From an uncultured Acetatifactor sp. (GTDB taxonomy: Bacteria; Bacillota; Clostridia; Lachnospirales; Lachnospiraceae): DNA of 64,000 bases. A program made the position numbers and the translations under genes. Of this stretch, positions 34,552 through 42,854 are shown piece by piece. The notes beneath the pieces were generated by a model. The model did no database searches. It was not told the origin of the DNA and was given only the letters and a program-made list of their open reading frames with translations. Where the stretch lies: the NCBI GenBank assembly GCA_934433135.1, contig CAKRZO010000015.1, positions 1 through 64,000 of the forward strand. The letters run 5' to 3'. The stretch's first letter is position 1. Each line of letters starts with the position of its first letter.

Positions 34552-36012
34552 TCATTTGATATATATAATTCTCAAATCCAGTGCAGAAACACTGCTTACC
34601 GCATCTACGCCACAGCTCAGTTTCCACATGGGTTCTGAAGTTCCATGGGTCTTAAGTGCATCCCACAAGTCAATTCCGGCGTCCAGTGCTTCCCTATACG
34701 TATCTCCGTCTACGACCGCCCCTGCAAGGCAGGAAGGTGCGTTGGGCAGTTTCAGTCCGCCGGGGCCGTCCGTACCATCGGTATCTACCGCACCGAACAC
34801 AATGTCCCGGTTTCCCGCGATCCTTGTTGCGGCCGCAATGCAGTATTCCTGATTTCTTCCGCCGACACCGCTTTCTTTGCCTACCGTCACCACATTTTCG
34901 CCCGACGACATCAACACGACCGGAGCCTTAAACGGTTCCCCCATTCGTGCACAGCAGAGTGCTATCCCGGCATCTGCAAAACCGGCCTCCCGCGCCTCGG
35001 CCTGCATGTATTCCGAGAGCATGATGCATGTAAGCCCCATTTCCGCGGCTTTTTTCCTCACTGCCGGGTAGACGGTCGCATCCTTAAAGATCAGTCCGAA
35101 GAAACGGCAGCCGAGGCTTTCATATTCCTTCACGCCCATATTTTCCGTGTCCGGGCTGCCTGCAAGCAGATGCTTCCTTATCGATTCCGGTGTCTGCTCC
35201 CATACATCATGCTTCTTAATAATGCTGATACAGTCTGCGTAGGTTGACGCCGTTGCAACGGTTGGGAAGAAGGTGTTTTTCTCAAGCATTTCGAAGTATG
35301 ACACCCGCACCACCGGGGTATCCGTCTTCGACGGGTCTGCTGTCACTACATTTACCACGGTTGCAGGCATGAGTCGGCGCAGCAATCTTCCGCCTTTAAA
35401 GCGGTCGATGTGGGTACGGATCTGATTGAGCTCTCCTGTCGCCACACCCTTCTCGATCTGCATAAGATGGGTAAAGGCTGCTATATCCTCTATGGAAATC
35501 CCTTCCGCCGGATAGGTGAGAAGGGAACCGCACCCGCTGCCAAACACTGTGAACACAAGATCACGCTCCGTAAGGCCGCGTGTCAACTCCTCGATTCTTT
35601 TACAGCCCAGGACGCAGTCTTCATCCGGAACCGGATGACCTGCAAGGGTCACGCCAATCTTGTTGCAAATGATATCCTCTCCGTGTTTGCCTATCACGCA
35701 TCCTGCCGTCAGGACATCCCCCAGCGCCTCTTCAAAGCCCAGTGCAGCGCGCTGGACGCCCTTTGCAGCGCCTATCACGAACACCCGGTCATACTCCGCA
35801 AGATCGAATTCGGCAGGTCCTGCATGCGGATCTCCCTTCATCTCAAAGCCTGCGGTATCCAGTACGATTTTACCGTTTTCCACCCGCACAAGCTTCTTCA
35901 CACGGTAATACGGGTCGATCGCATCCAATCCTGCATCAAGCAGCTCTGTCACGATCCTTCTGCCCTTTTGATTCCCATGGGAGACAAGCATTTCTTTATT
36001 CTTTATTCTCAT
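34552..36012 (-). CDS. glycerate 2-kinase (MOFRL/DUF4147 family)
   Basis: 486 residues. N-terminal DUF4147-type domain (VFVIGAAKGVQRAALGFEEA, TLAGHPVPDEDC, VFGSGCGSLLTYPAEGI) and C-terminal MOFRL-type domain (VTVGKESGVGGRNQEYCIAA, FGAVDTDGTDGPGG). This is the glycerate-2-kinase type that makes 2-phosphoglycerate from D-glycerate and ATP; some relatives were annotated hydroxypyruvate reductase in error. Placed between an aldo/keto reductase and the enolase-like gene, it suggests that the pathway yields glycerate. The AAGGAT upstream of its ATG overlaps the end of the reductase gene. Confidence 0.85.
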   Translation of the reverse strand: MRIKNKEMLVSHGNQKGRRIVTELLDAGLDAIDPYYRVKKLVRVENGKIVLDTAGFEMKGDPHAGPAEFDLAEYDRVFVIGAAKGVQRAALGFEEALGDVLTAGCVIGKHGEDIICNKIGVTLAGHPVPDEDCVLGCKRIEELTRGLTERDLVFTVFGSGCGSLLTYPAEGISIEDIAAFTHLMQIEKGVATGELNQIRTHIDRFKGGRLLRRLMPATVVNVVTADPSKTDTPVVRVSYFEMLEKNTFFPTVATASTYADCISIIKKHDVWEQTPESIRKHLLAGSPDTENMGVKEYESLGCRFFGLIFKDATVYPAVRKKAAEMGLTCIMLSEYMQAEAREAGFADAGIALCCARMGEPFKAPVVLMSSGENVVTVGKESGVGGRNQEYCIAAATRIAGNRDIVFGAVDTDGTDGPGGLKLPNAPSCLAGAVVDGDTYREALDAGIDLWDALKTHGTSEPMWKLSCGVDAVSSVSALDLRIIYIK

Positions 36013-36014
36013 GA

Positions 36015-36863
36015 CTAAAATCCTATGTTATCCGGATCGGGGGCTTCGCCGCAGCTTCCGACAAGCCCTGCAATCCTGTCCATATCCTCCTGCGTCAGCT
36101 CAAAGTCAAATATCTCACTGTTTTCTTTGATGCGCATAGGATTCGCTGACTTCGGCAGCGGCAAAAATCCCATCTGCAGGCTCCACTTAAGACATATCTG
36201 TCCGATTGATTTTCCGTATTTTGCGGCAAGCGTTTTCATTGTCTCGTTGCCGAACACGGTGCCCGTCCCGAAGGGGCTGTAGGCCTCGACGAGAATTCCG
36301 TGCTCCTTACAGTACTTCACGGTCTGCGGCTGGGTAATACCCGGACAGAGCTTAAGCTGATTCACCATCGGCTTTACCGTTGCTGTCTTCATCAGCGTTT
36401 CGATATGGTGCGGCATGAAATTGCTGATACCGATTGCCCGGATCTTTCCTGCCTGATACAACTCCTCAAAGGCTGCCCAGGTACCTGCTGTCGACTCCTC
36501 CCAGTGGGTGCGGAACTGTACCGGGTTGGGCCAGTGAATCAGATAGAGATCAAGGTATTCAAGCCCCAGACGCTCCATTGTTCCTTCAAAAGCTTCCAGC
36601 GTTGCCTTATAACCATGCGCCGCATTTCGAAGCTTGCTGGTAACGAATATCTCCTCCCGTGCAAGTCCACTCTGTGCGATTCCCGCACCAACGCCCCGCT
36701 CGTTGCCGTAAGCGGCAGCGGTATCGATCAGGCGGTATCCTAAGGACAGTGCGGACAATACTGCATTTTTCGCTGTATCGTCTGGAGACTGCCAGGTACC
36801 GAGTCCGACACAGGGAATCCTGACACCATTGTATAGTTGAAAAGTATCTGTTAATGCTTTCAT
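36015..36863 (-). CDS. aldo/keto reductase
   Basis: 282 residues, (beta/alpha)8 AKR fold. Catalytic tetrad seen: Asp and Tyr in LIDTAAAYGNERGVG, Lys in FVTSKLRN, His in YLIHWPNP. NADPH-site segments are PLPKSANPMRIKENSEIFDF and GISNFMPHHIETL. It reduces aldehydes or ketones of sugars, or runs in reverse. Only two bases separate its stop from the glycerate kinase start. The substrate is not evident. Confidence 0.9.
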   Translation of the reverse strand: MKALTDTFQLYNGVRIPCVGLGTWQSPDDTAKNAVLSALSLGYRLIDTAAAYGNERGVGAGIAQSGLAREEIFVTSKLRNAAHGYKATLEAFEGTMERLGLEYLDLYLIHWPNPVQFRTHWEESTAGTWAAFEELYQAGKIRAIGISNFMPHHIETLMKTATVKPMVNQLKLCPGITQPQTVKYCKEHGILVEAYSPFGTGTVFGNETMKTLAAKYGKSIGQICLKWSLQMGFLPLPKSANPMRIKENSEIFDFELTQEDMDRIAGLVGSCGEAPDPDNIGF

Positions 36864-36959
36864 ATATCTCTCTCCTCATATCATACTTTGAGATCCGGAA
36901 TCTATTTTGCTTCCGTTTTGTTCTTGCCCGATTCACGGATTGCCCCGCCTTCGGCACAT

Positions 36960-37742
36960 TTACAGGCAGGTATATCCACCATCCACCGGCATACAGGTAC
37001 CGGTTGTAAAGGTAGAAAGGTCACTCGCATAGTAAAGCGCCAGACCGACCATCTCCTCCGGGTTTGCTACGCGGTTCATGGGTGTTCCGCCGATCCACTT
37101 CGCAACCGCCGGGTCATTCGGCGTCTCCAAACGCTTTTTCGTAAGCGGTGTGCGGGTAAAACCGGGGGCTATGGCATTTACACGTATCCCGCGCTGCGCC
37201 CATTCGTTGGCAAGACACTTTGTAAGCATGATAACGCCTGCCTTGGAGCTGTTGTACGCACACTGTGTCTGGGGAAGCGGGTTCACGATAAGTCCCGACA
37301 TGGAAGCAATATTGACGATATTGCCTCCTCCCTGCGCAAGCATTACACTGCCGACCTCACGGCACATAAGAAAGGTGCCCGTCAGATTTACACCAACCAC
37401 GCGCTGCCACACCTCAAGCGGCATCTCCTCAGCGGGGGCAAGCTTATTGATTCCTGCGTTATTGACGAGGATATCAATACATCCGTATTTTTCCTTTACC
37501 TCCGATACCATGTTTTTCACCGAAGCCTCATCCGACACATCCGTGTGAATGCAGGTACATTCCACACCGATATCCTTTATGAGCCTCTCAGCATTCGGAA
37601 ATTCCTCCTCCATAATACCTGCGATAACAATATTTGCCCCGCACTTTGCAAAGCCCTGCGCGATCTCAAGTCCGATCCCGCGCTCTGCACCTGTTACGAT
37701 CACGGTCTTCCCGGAAAAATCAAATTTCACTGTATCTGACAT
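36960..37742 (-). CDS. short-chain dehydrogenase/reductase
   Basis: 260 residues from ATG 37742, with AAAGGAAG nine bases upstream (a GTG at 37751 is the alternative). Classical SDR: VIVTGAERGIGLEIAQGF (cofactor loop), NNAGINK, IVNIASMSGL (Ser), CAYNSSKAG (Tyr-x-x-x-Lys) and ALYYASDLSTFTTGTCMPVD near the end. The family oxidises or reduces sugar hydroxyls and 2-keto-3-deoxy acids (KduD-like) among others. The KDPG aldolase gene next to it fits a keto-deoxy sugar acid route. Confidence 0.9.
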   Translation of the reverse strand: MSDTVKFDFSGKTVIVTGAERGIGLEIAQGFAKCGANIVIAGIMEEEFPNAERLIKDIGVECTCIHTDVSDEASVKNMVSEVKEKYGCIDILVNNAGINKLAPAEEMPLEVWQRVVGVNLTGTFLMCREVGSVMLAQGGGNIVNIASMSGLIVNPLPQTQCAYNSSKAGVIMLTKCLANEWAQRGIRVNAIAPGFTRTPLTKKRLETPNDPAVAKWIGGTPMNRVANPEEMVGLALYYASDLSTFTTGTCMPVDGGYTCL

Positions 37743-37812
37743 TTCTGCCACTTCCTTTCCCTACTTTATTCATTAGAATAATTGCCGGCTGAACGGTTAC
37801 TGTCTGCTGCTT

Positions 37813-38475
37813 TTACTTGTTCTTCGCCGCACGCAGATCCAATACATCCTGGATGGTCCTGCGGGTATTTTTTACAATCTGTTCATAATTTCTGTCATTT
37901 ATGGCGTTGTTCTCCGCAAACATCCAGTCGCCGCCGGAAGCAAGCACATAATCGATGCCTGCAAACGGAAGAAAATTCTTACCGTTCAAACCGCCTGTCA
38001 CCACCCACTCGACCTTGCCGAAAGGCCCGCCGTGATACTGTGCAAGTGTCTCCGCACCGCCCAACTGGTAGATGGGGAAAAATTTCAGGATATTGATCCC
38101 GTAATTCAATGCGATGGAGATATCGCTTGCGGTAACACAACCCGGCAGGATCGGCATACCTTCCTTCAGCGCAAACTCTACCACCTCGGGGACAAGCCCG
38201 GGCGCAACAAAGAACTTCGCACCTGCATCCACCGCCTCTTTGGCATCCTGAAGGGAGATGACTGAGCCGGCACCCACGATCACTTCCGGTGCCTCCTTTG
38301 CGATCCGTTTGATTCTGTCAAGGGAATGTTCATCTCTGTGAAGCAAGACCTCACATACGGGAAGTCCGCCCTCGGCAAGGGCCTTTGCCGCATCGGCTGC
38401 AAAATCCGGCTCCGGTGCCACCATGATCGGGCAAATACCGGTTGTTTTCAGTATTCCATACATTGTTTGATCCAT
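37813..38475 (-). CDS. KDPG/KHG-type 2-keto-3-deoxy aldolase (Eda-like)
   Basis: 220 residues, the length of the Eda family. AKALAEGGLPVCEVLLHRDE, EVIVGAGSVISLQDAKEAVD, GAKFFVAPGL, GMPILPGCVTASDIS (upstream of the usual Schiff-base lysine region), NILKFFPIYQLGG (Lys in LKFFP) and WVVTGGLN are in family order. It cleaves 2-keto-3-deoxy-(phospho)gluconate-like acids to pyruvate and an aldehyde (glyceraldehyde or its 3-phosphate). It supports an Entner-Doudoroff-like branch in this cluster. Confidence 0.88.
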   Translation of the reverse strand: MDQTMYGILKTTGICPIMVAPEPDFAADAAKALAEGGLPVCEVLLHRDEHSLDRIKRIAKEAPEVIVGAGSVISLQDAKEAVDAGAKFFVAPGLVPEVVEFALKEGMPILPGCVTASDISIALNYGINILKFFPIYQLGGAETLAQYHGGPFGKVEWVVTGGLNGKNFLPFAGIDYVLASGGDWMFAENNAINDRNYEQIVKNTRRTIQDVLDLRAAKNK

Positions 38476-38490
38476 TTTACTCGATTCTCC

Positions 38491-39543
38491 TTAAAAAATA
38501 TTGATTTCAGCACCGGTAAGGGCTGAGAGTTTTCTGTAATGATCTGCCATAACGTCGGTTATCTCTATCTCACCGGAAGCAAGCGCCTTCTTTCGCTTAT
38601 CCCAATCCATTTCACCCGGAACAAATATTTCTTCCGCGCCCTTTGCCTTGGGTGCATTTTTCAATTCCTTTACCATATGCTGCATCCGCTTGTAGAATAC
38701 TTCCGGCTCCATCATCTGCGCAATGTCTACGGCAATAAATGCATGACCGACCTTATTCCTGCTTGGCAGATCCAGGTTCCAGCTTGTGATCTCCTTTAAA
38801 AGGCCTGCACCGGTAAGCACGGATGCAAGAATCTCAACCAACACTGCAAAACCATATCCCTTATGAGCCGCCATGGGCTGCAGATAGGAATCTTGCGGGA
38901 ATCCGCTCGGGTCATTCGTCGGTCTGCCGTCCTTATCCACAAGCCAGCCGTCCGGTACGGCGATCCCCTTCTCCTTCGCCATTACAACCTTCAGCGCCGC
39001 AACATTGCTGAGGGCAATATCAAGAAATACGCTTCTTCCGTTTCCGAGAGGTGCCGCAAATGCAAACGGGTTATTTCCGATTACCACACCGCTGCTGTTC
39101 GGAACCGCCATAACAGGGTCTCCGTTACTCATTGAAAGACCGATCATCCCTGCTTTTGCCGCGAGGTTTGCATAATATCCGGCTGCACCGAAATGGCAGC
39201 TGTTATGTACACCTACATAGGCAATCCCGGTCTTTTTTGCCTTTTCGATGGCCTTATGCATCGCAAAGTCTGCCGTCAGCATACCGATGGCCGCATTACC
39301 GTTGACCATGGCCCATGCGGGGCCTTCTTTTTCAACAACCGGAACAGCAAGTGCATCCAGTCCTCCTGCCTGCATCTTTTGTACATATCCATACAGATTT
39401 TTTGTGCCATGAGACAGAACACCGAAGGTATCCGTCGTCACAAGCGTTTCTGCTGCAGTCTTCGCATTTTCCTCTGTCAATCCGCTTTTTACAAGTACTT
39501 CTGTACAAAATCTCAGTAACTCATCAATCTTTACCTTTGCCAT
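38491..39543 (-). CDS. malate/L-lactate dehydrogenase family (Ldh2/AllD-like)
   Basis: 350 residues from ATG 39543, AAAGGAG upstream. The family signatures are the NAD(P)-binding and catalytic stretches DTFGVLSHGTKNL, VGVHNSCHFGAAGYYA (His), SMSNGDPVMAVPNSSGVVIG, NPFAFAAPLG and HKGYGFAVLVEILASVLTGA. Members reduce 2-keto acids or oxidise 2-hydroxy acids (ureidoglycolate, 2,3-diketogulonate, sulfolactate, malate). Here a 2-keto or 2-hydroxy sugar acid, or glycerate/hydroxypyruvate, would fit. The substrate is not decided by the sequence. Confidence 0.88.
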   Translation of the reverse strand: MAKVKIDELLRFCTEVLVKSGLTEENAKTAAETLVTTDTFGVLSHGTKNLYGYVQKMQAGGLDALAVPVVEKEGPAWAMVNGNAAIGMLTADFAMHKAIEKAKKTGIAYVGVHNSCHFGAAGYYANLAAKAGMIGLSMSNGDPVMAVPNSSGVVIGNNPFAFAAPLGNGRSVFLDIALSNVAALKVVMAKEKGIAVPDGWLVDKDGRPTNDPSGFPQDSYLQPMAAHKGYGFAVLVEILASVLTGAGLLKEITSWNLDLPSRNKVGHAFIAVDIAQMMEPEVFYKRMQHMVKELKNAPKAKGAEEIFVPGEMDWDKRKKALASGEIEITDVMADHYRKLSALTGAEINIF

Positions 39544-39554
39544 GTTTTCTCCTT

Positions 39555-40346
39555 TCAAAACAGATCTTTCGTAATCTCTTCATTGGTACAGAACAAGACA
39601 TTGCCATGCTTTTGAAGAAGCGTTGCAGGAATCTGCGGCTGTGGTTCTTCGGTAAGAATACGTCTTAAAATCCCCGGATGCCAGCCGGCTCCGAGAGAGA
39701 GATAGATACGCTTTGCCGACAGGATTTGTTTCATTCCGATCGTAATGCACCACTTCGGCATGGAAGCGATATCGCCCCTAAGATAGGCTGCGCCGTTAAT
39801 CGCAATCGTCTCCCGTGTAATCGGAAGAACACGGCTCCCCAGTGCTGCAAACTCCTCCACGGTTATCGCATCATTTGCTTCAACCGCTTCATTAAAAGCA
39901 ATGTGTCCGTTTATTCCGACTCCTCCGTAGCACACATCGGGACCGCCCAAAGATTCCAGCAATGCATCATATTCCTTTTCCTTCCCGGGAACCGGAAAAA
40001 GTCGCTGCTCCTGCGGCATAATCAGATCCTTGCGAACCTGTGAATAGAATTCATCGTTCATCCGCTTGTGAAAACTTAAGAAATGTTCCGGTGAAATGGC
40101 TTCCTCCGGAGAGACAAGATACTCATCCATATTAAAGAACCATACATCTTTCAGGGATACATGAAACTTATTTATCATGCTTGCCAGTATGGGATATTGC
40201 TTTGTAGGTCCTACCGGTACAATAAACACCGTGCGTTTTCCGGCCCTGTTGTTTTCCATGATCACACCCAACATATCCAGTGCCATATCAAGGTTCACGT
40301 CAAAGTCGCTTTTTAAGACTTTCAGTTCTATATTTTTCATTATCAT
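39555..40346 (-). CDS. NagB-like glucosamine-6-phosphate deaminase/isomerase family protein with altered active site
   Basis: 263 residues. The fold matches NagB (FFNMDEY with D74, GHIAFNE with H148 and E153, MPKWCITIGMKQIL), but residues for a normal GlcN6P deaminase differ: NDGHIAFNE is INGHIAFNE (catalytic Asp to Asn146), the phosphate loop TGGTP is VGPTK, and the GSQKA lysine loop is GAGWHP. A substrate without the 6-phosphate, or a different isomerase reaction, is possible. The ATG overlaps the NagA-like stop (ATGA); ATG 40340 is an alternative start. It works next to the deacetylase. Confidence 0.82.
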   Translation of the reverse strand: MIMKNIELKVLKSDFDVNLDMALDMLGVIMENNRAGKRTVFIVPVGPTKQYPILASMINKFHVSLKDVWFFNMDEYLVSPEEAISPEHFLSFHKRMNDEFYSQVRKDLIMPQEQRLFPVPGKEKEYDALLESLGGPDVCYGGVGINGHIAFNEAVEANDAITVEEFAALGSRVLPITRETIAINGAAYLRGDIASMPKWCITIGMKQILSAKRIYLSLGAGWHPGILRRILTEEPQPQIPATLLQKHGNVLFCTNEEITKDLF

Positions 40347-41530
40347 AGCATTGCATCCTTTCCCATTCTTCTGCCGGAAACGTAGACCGCAATCACATCA
40401 AAGTTTTTATCTAGCACACACAGATTTGCGCGGTAGCCGGGCTTCACGCTTCCAAGTGTCTTTTCACCGATAATTCCTGCCGGTGTTGACGTTCCGGTTT
40501 GAAAAGCCTCTGTTACCGGAACACCCGCGTTTATTAAGTTTTTCACCATTTCACGCACACTTGTGATGCTTCCGGCGAACTTACTTCCATCCGCCAACAT
40601 GGCAATGCCGTTTGCGATCTTAACCTTAAGCGATGAGGCATCGTTGTCACTTCCGAGCGTGTAGATCCGTCCGTCCGCAGGCATCCCTGCACAGCGCAGC
40701 GAATCCGAAACGCAGGCGACTTTATCTGCGCCCTTGCATTTCAAGATAAACCTTGCCATTTCCGCTGTAATATGTACGTTATCCGCAATCATTTCACAAG
40801 TGAGGTCATCCTTCCACAACCCATATTCCCGCAAACCGATCTGCCGCACTCCCACCTTGGTTCCAAAACCTGACATGGCGCAATAAATATGTGTCAAATG
40901 CCGAAGTCCTGCTTTTATTGCCGGAATAAACTCCGGATATGCACCATCGTCATGACCGCCCGCAACCAGAATACTGTTCTCAGTCAGCGCTCTTGTCATA
41001 CTCCCGTCCGTATCGAGTTCAGGCGCTATCGTAACCGTTTTTACAATATCCCTGTTTTTCAGAATAAAGGAATAGTCATCCCTTTTGGGATCAAGCAGAT
41101 ATTCAGGATTCTGTGCGCCGCAGCCCTTAACAGAAAGAAACGGTCCCTCAAGATGTGCGCCGAGGATACGCGCATATCTTTGCGGTCGGCTCATATAATG
41201 CCTTGTCTCATCCAGGAAATGCTCGATCTGTTCCCTTGACGCAGTAAGCGATGTTGCAAGAACGTCCGTTGTCCCGTTTCTCAGATGATACTTCAGAACC
41301 TTGTCAAACGCTTCGTCTGTAGCATCCATGAAATCGGAGCAGTTCCCGCCGTGCGTATGAATATCTATAAACCCGGCGCTTACATAATTCCCATTTGCGT
41401 CATAACCGACACCGTCATGAAAATGTCCTATGTCGGAAATCATTCCGTTTTTCATTCGTATATCCGTCGGTTCACTGATCGCGTCCGCACCGATGATCCG
41501 ACCGTTTCTGATCACTGTTCCGTTATCCAT
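40343..41530 (-). CDS. NagA-like N-acetyl(amino sugar) deacetylase
   Basis: 395 residues, amidohydrolase superfamily, NagA branch. Metal and catalytic residues are kept: GFIDIHTHGGNCSDF, HLEGPFLS (Glu), AGGHDDG (His), THIYCAMSGFG (His), VSDSLRCAGMPADG (Asp, catalytic), TPAGIIGEKTLGSVKPG. It removes acetyl from an N-acetyl sugar (classically GlcNAc-6-P). Its ATG overlaps the oxidoreductase stop by 8 bases and its stop overlaps the NagB-like start, so the three are made together. Its presence indicates that the cluster's substrate carries an N-acetyl group. Confidence 0.88.
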   Translation of the reverse strand: MDNGTVIRNGRIIGADAISEPTDIRMKNGMISDIGHFHDGVGYDANGNYVSAGFIDIHTHGGNCSDFMDATDEAFDKVLKYHLRNGTTDVLATSLTASREQIEHFLDETRHYMSRPQRYARILGAHLEGPFLSVKGCGAQNPEYLLDPKRDDYSFILKNRDIVKTVTIAPELDTDGSMTRALTENSILVAGGHDDGAYPEFIPAIKAGLRHLTHIYCAMSGFGTKVGVRQIGLREYGLWKDDLTCEMIADNVHITAEMARFILKCKGADKVACVSDSLRCAGMPADGRIYTLGSDNDASSLKVKIANGIAMLADGSKFAGSITSVREMVKNLINAGVPVTEAFQTGTSTPAGIIGEKTLGSVKPGYRANLCVLDKNFDVIAVYVSGRRMGKDAML

Positions 41531-42791
41531 GTACTTTCACCAGTTTTCCGCCGCCATGTCTTGATTCTTCTGCTGCAATTCCCATTAAATGACTTTCGAC
41601 GGATTCCCTTAATGAGGTACGATTTTCTCCTTCACCGCTTAACAGGGAATGCAGATGAGCGACGATCCTCGCATCTCCGCCGCCATGACCATTGCCGCCT
41701 TCAACCAACGTTCCGAGTGCAATTACCTTCTTTTCCCCGCCATACGGTCTTATCTCCAAAACATCACTACGTTCGTCCAGCAGCAGTTCCCCGTATGTTC
41801 CGAACAGATTGATCCTTCTGCCTGGCTCCTGTGCAAATACCATCTTGAGCACTGCCGTAACGCCGTTTGCAAACTGCATTTGCACAAGCTGGTGATCTAC
41901 AACTGTGGGATTTGTTTCCACACCGCAGCGAAAAACACATTTTCCGAAATAAGTTGTCCGGATTCCCTCATAAAGATCTGCTTCGGTAGTCGGTTTTTTC
42001 AGCGATACCTTATTATACGGCCATATGAATTCAGGACAACCGGCGCGCTTCCAACCGTCAACATAGATACGCCATGCACTGTACGGACAGCTTTCCTTAT
42101 ACGGGCAATCGAGACATCGTTCTGTTGATCCTTCCGGTGCATTCTCCTCTCTGAAAAAGCTTAATGCGCCGATCGATGATACCGTATTGCATTCCGCACC
42201 GGCATAATGCTGAACCAGGTCAAGGTCATGGCTGCACTTCGCCAGAATGGTCGGATAAGACACATCGTTGCGGTCAGACTGGATACGAACATAAGCCTGG
42301 GCCTGATGCCAATATGCCACTCGTTCCATTGCGTCAATCGCAATCAATTTTCCGATCACCCCGCCTTCCAATAATTCGGAAAGCTTTTCAAACCCGGGTC
42401 CGTAACGCAGTTCATGGCATACTGCCACCTGTCTTTTTGTCTCTTTCTGCACCTCAAGCAACCTATTCAGTTCTTCTCTTGAATCACTGACCGGCTTTTC
42501 CAGCAGGATATCGTATCCCATCTTCATAGCTCTGACACACTGACGCACATGTTCCTTATCATAGGTTGCTATCACCATAACATCTGCCCGCTTTTCGGCA
42601 AAAAAACATTCCTCATCTCCAAAGAGCTGCTCCTCCTGCAGATTCAGAAGCTTCTTACACTTTTCAAGCTGTTTGGGATCGATATCGCAAACTGCTGTTA
42701 CCTTATATCCGCCATGCTGCTGCATCAACTGTCCGAACATACTTCCCCGGGCGCCTGTTCCCAAAATAGCTACCGTAAATACCTTGTCCAT
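41523..42791 (-). CDS. Gfo/Idh/MocA family oxidoreductase with cysteine patch
   Basis: 422 residues from MDKVFTVAILGTG (42791). A Rossmann domain (GTGARGSMFGQLMQQHGG, DIDPKQLEKC) and the EKPVS motif (DILLEKPVSDSREEL) that carries the catalytic lysine are followed by a GFO/IDH C-terminal domain. An insertion holds four to five cysteines (CLDCPYKESCPYSAW, then WKRAGC), possibly binding zinc or a cluster. The family oxidises a sugar or sugar-derivative hydroxyl, often at C1 or C3. It follows the GH31 gene, so it may act first on the released sugar. Confidence 0.88.
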   Translation of the reverse strand: MDKVFTVAILGTGARGSMFGQLMQQHGGYKVTAVCDIDPKQLEKCKKLLNLQEEQLFGDEECFFAEKRADVMVIATYDKEHVRQCVRAMKMGYDILLEKPVSDSREELNRLLEVQKETKRQVAVCHELRYGPGFEKLSELLEGGVIGKLIAIDAMERVAYWHQAQAYVRIQSDRNDVSYPTILAKCSHDLDLVQHYAGAECNTVSSIGALSFFREENAPEGSTERCLDCPYKESCPYSAWRIYVDGWKRAGCPEFIWPYNKVSLKKPTTEADLYEGIRTTYFGKCVFRCGVETNPTVVDHQLVQMQFANGVTAVLKMVFAQEPGRRINLFGTYGELLLDERSDVLEIRPYGGEKKVIALGTLVEGGNGHGGGDARIVAHLHSLLSGEGENRTSLRESVESHLMGIAAEESRHGGGKLVKVHG

Positions 42792-42854
42792 CCTCTTTCC
42801 CTCTTCTTTCCCTTGATAAAATGAATTGCTCCGCTGCAAAGCAGCTCCCGCAAT

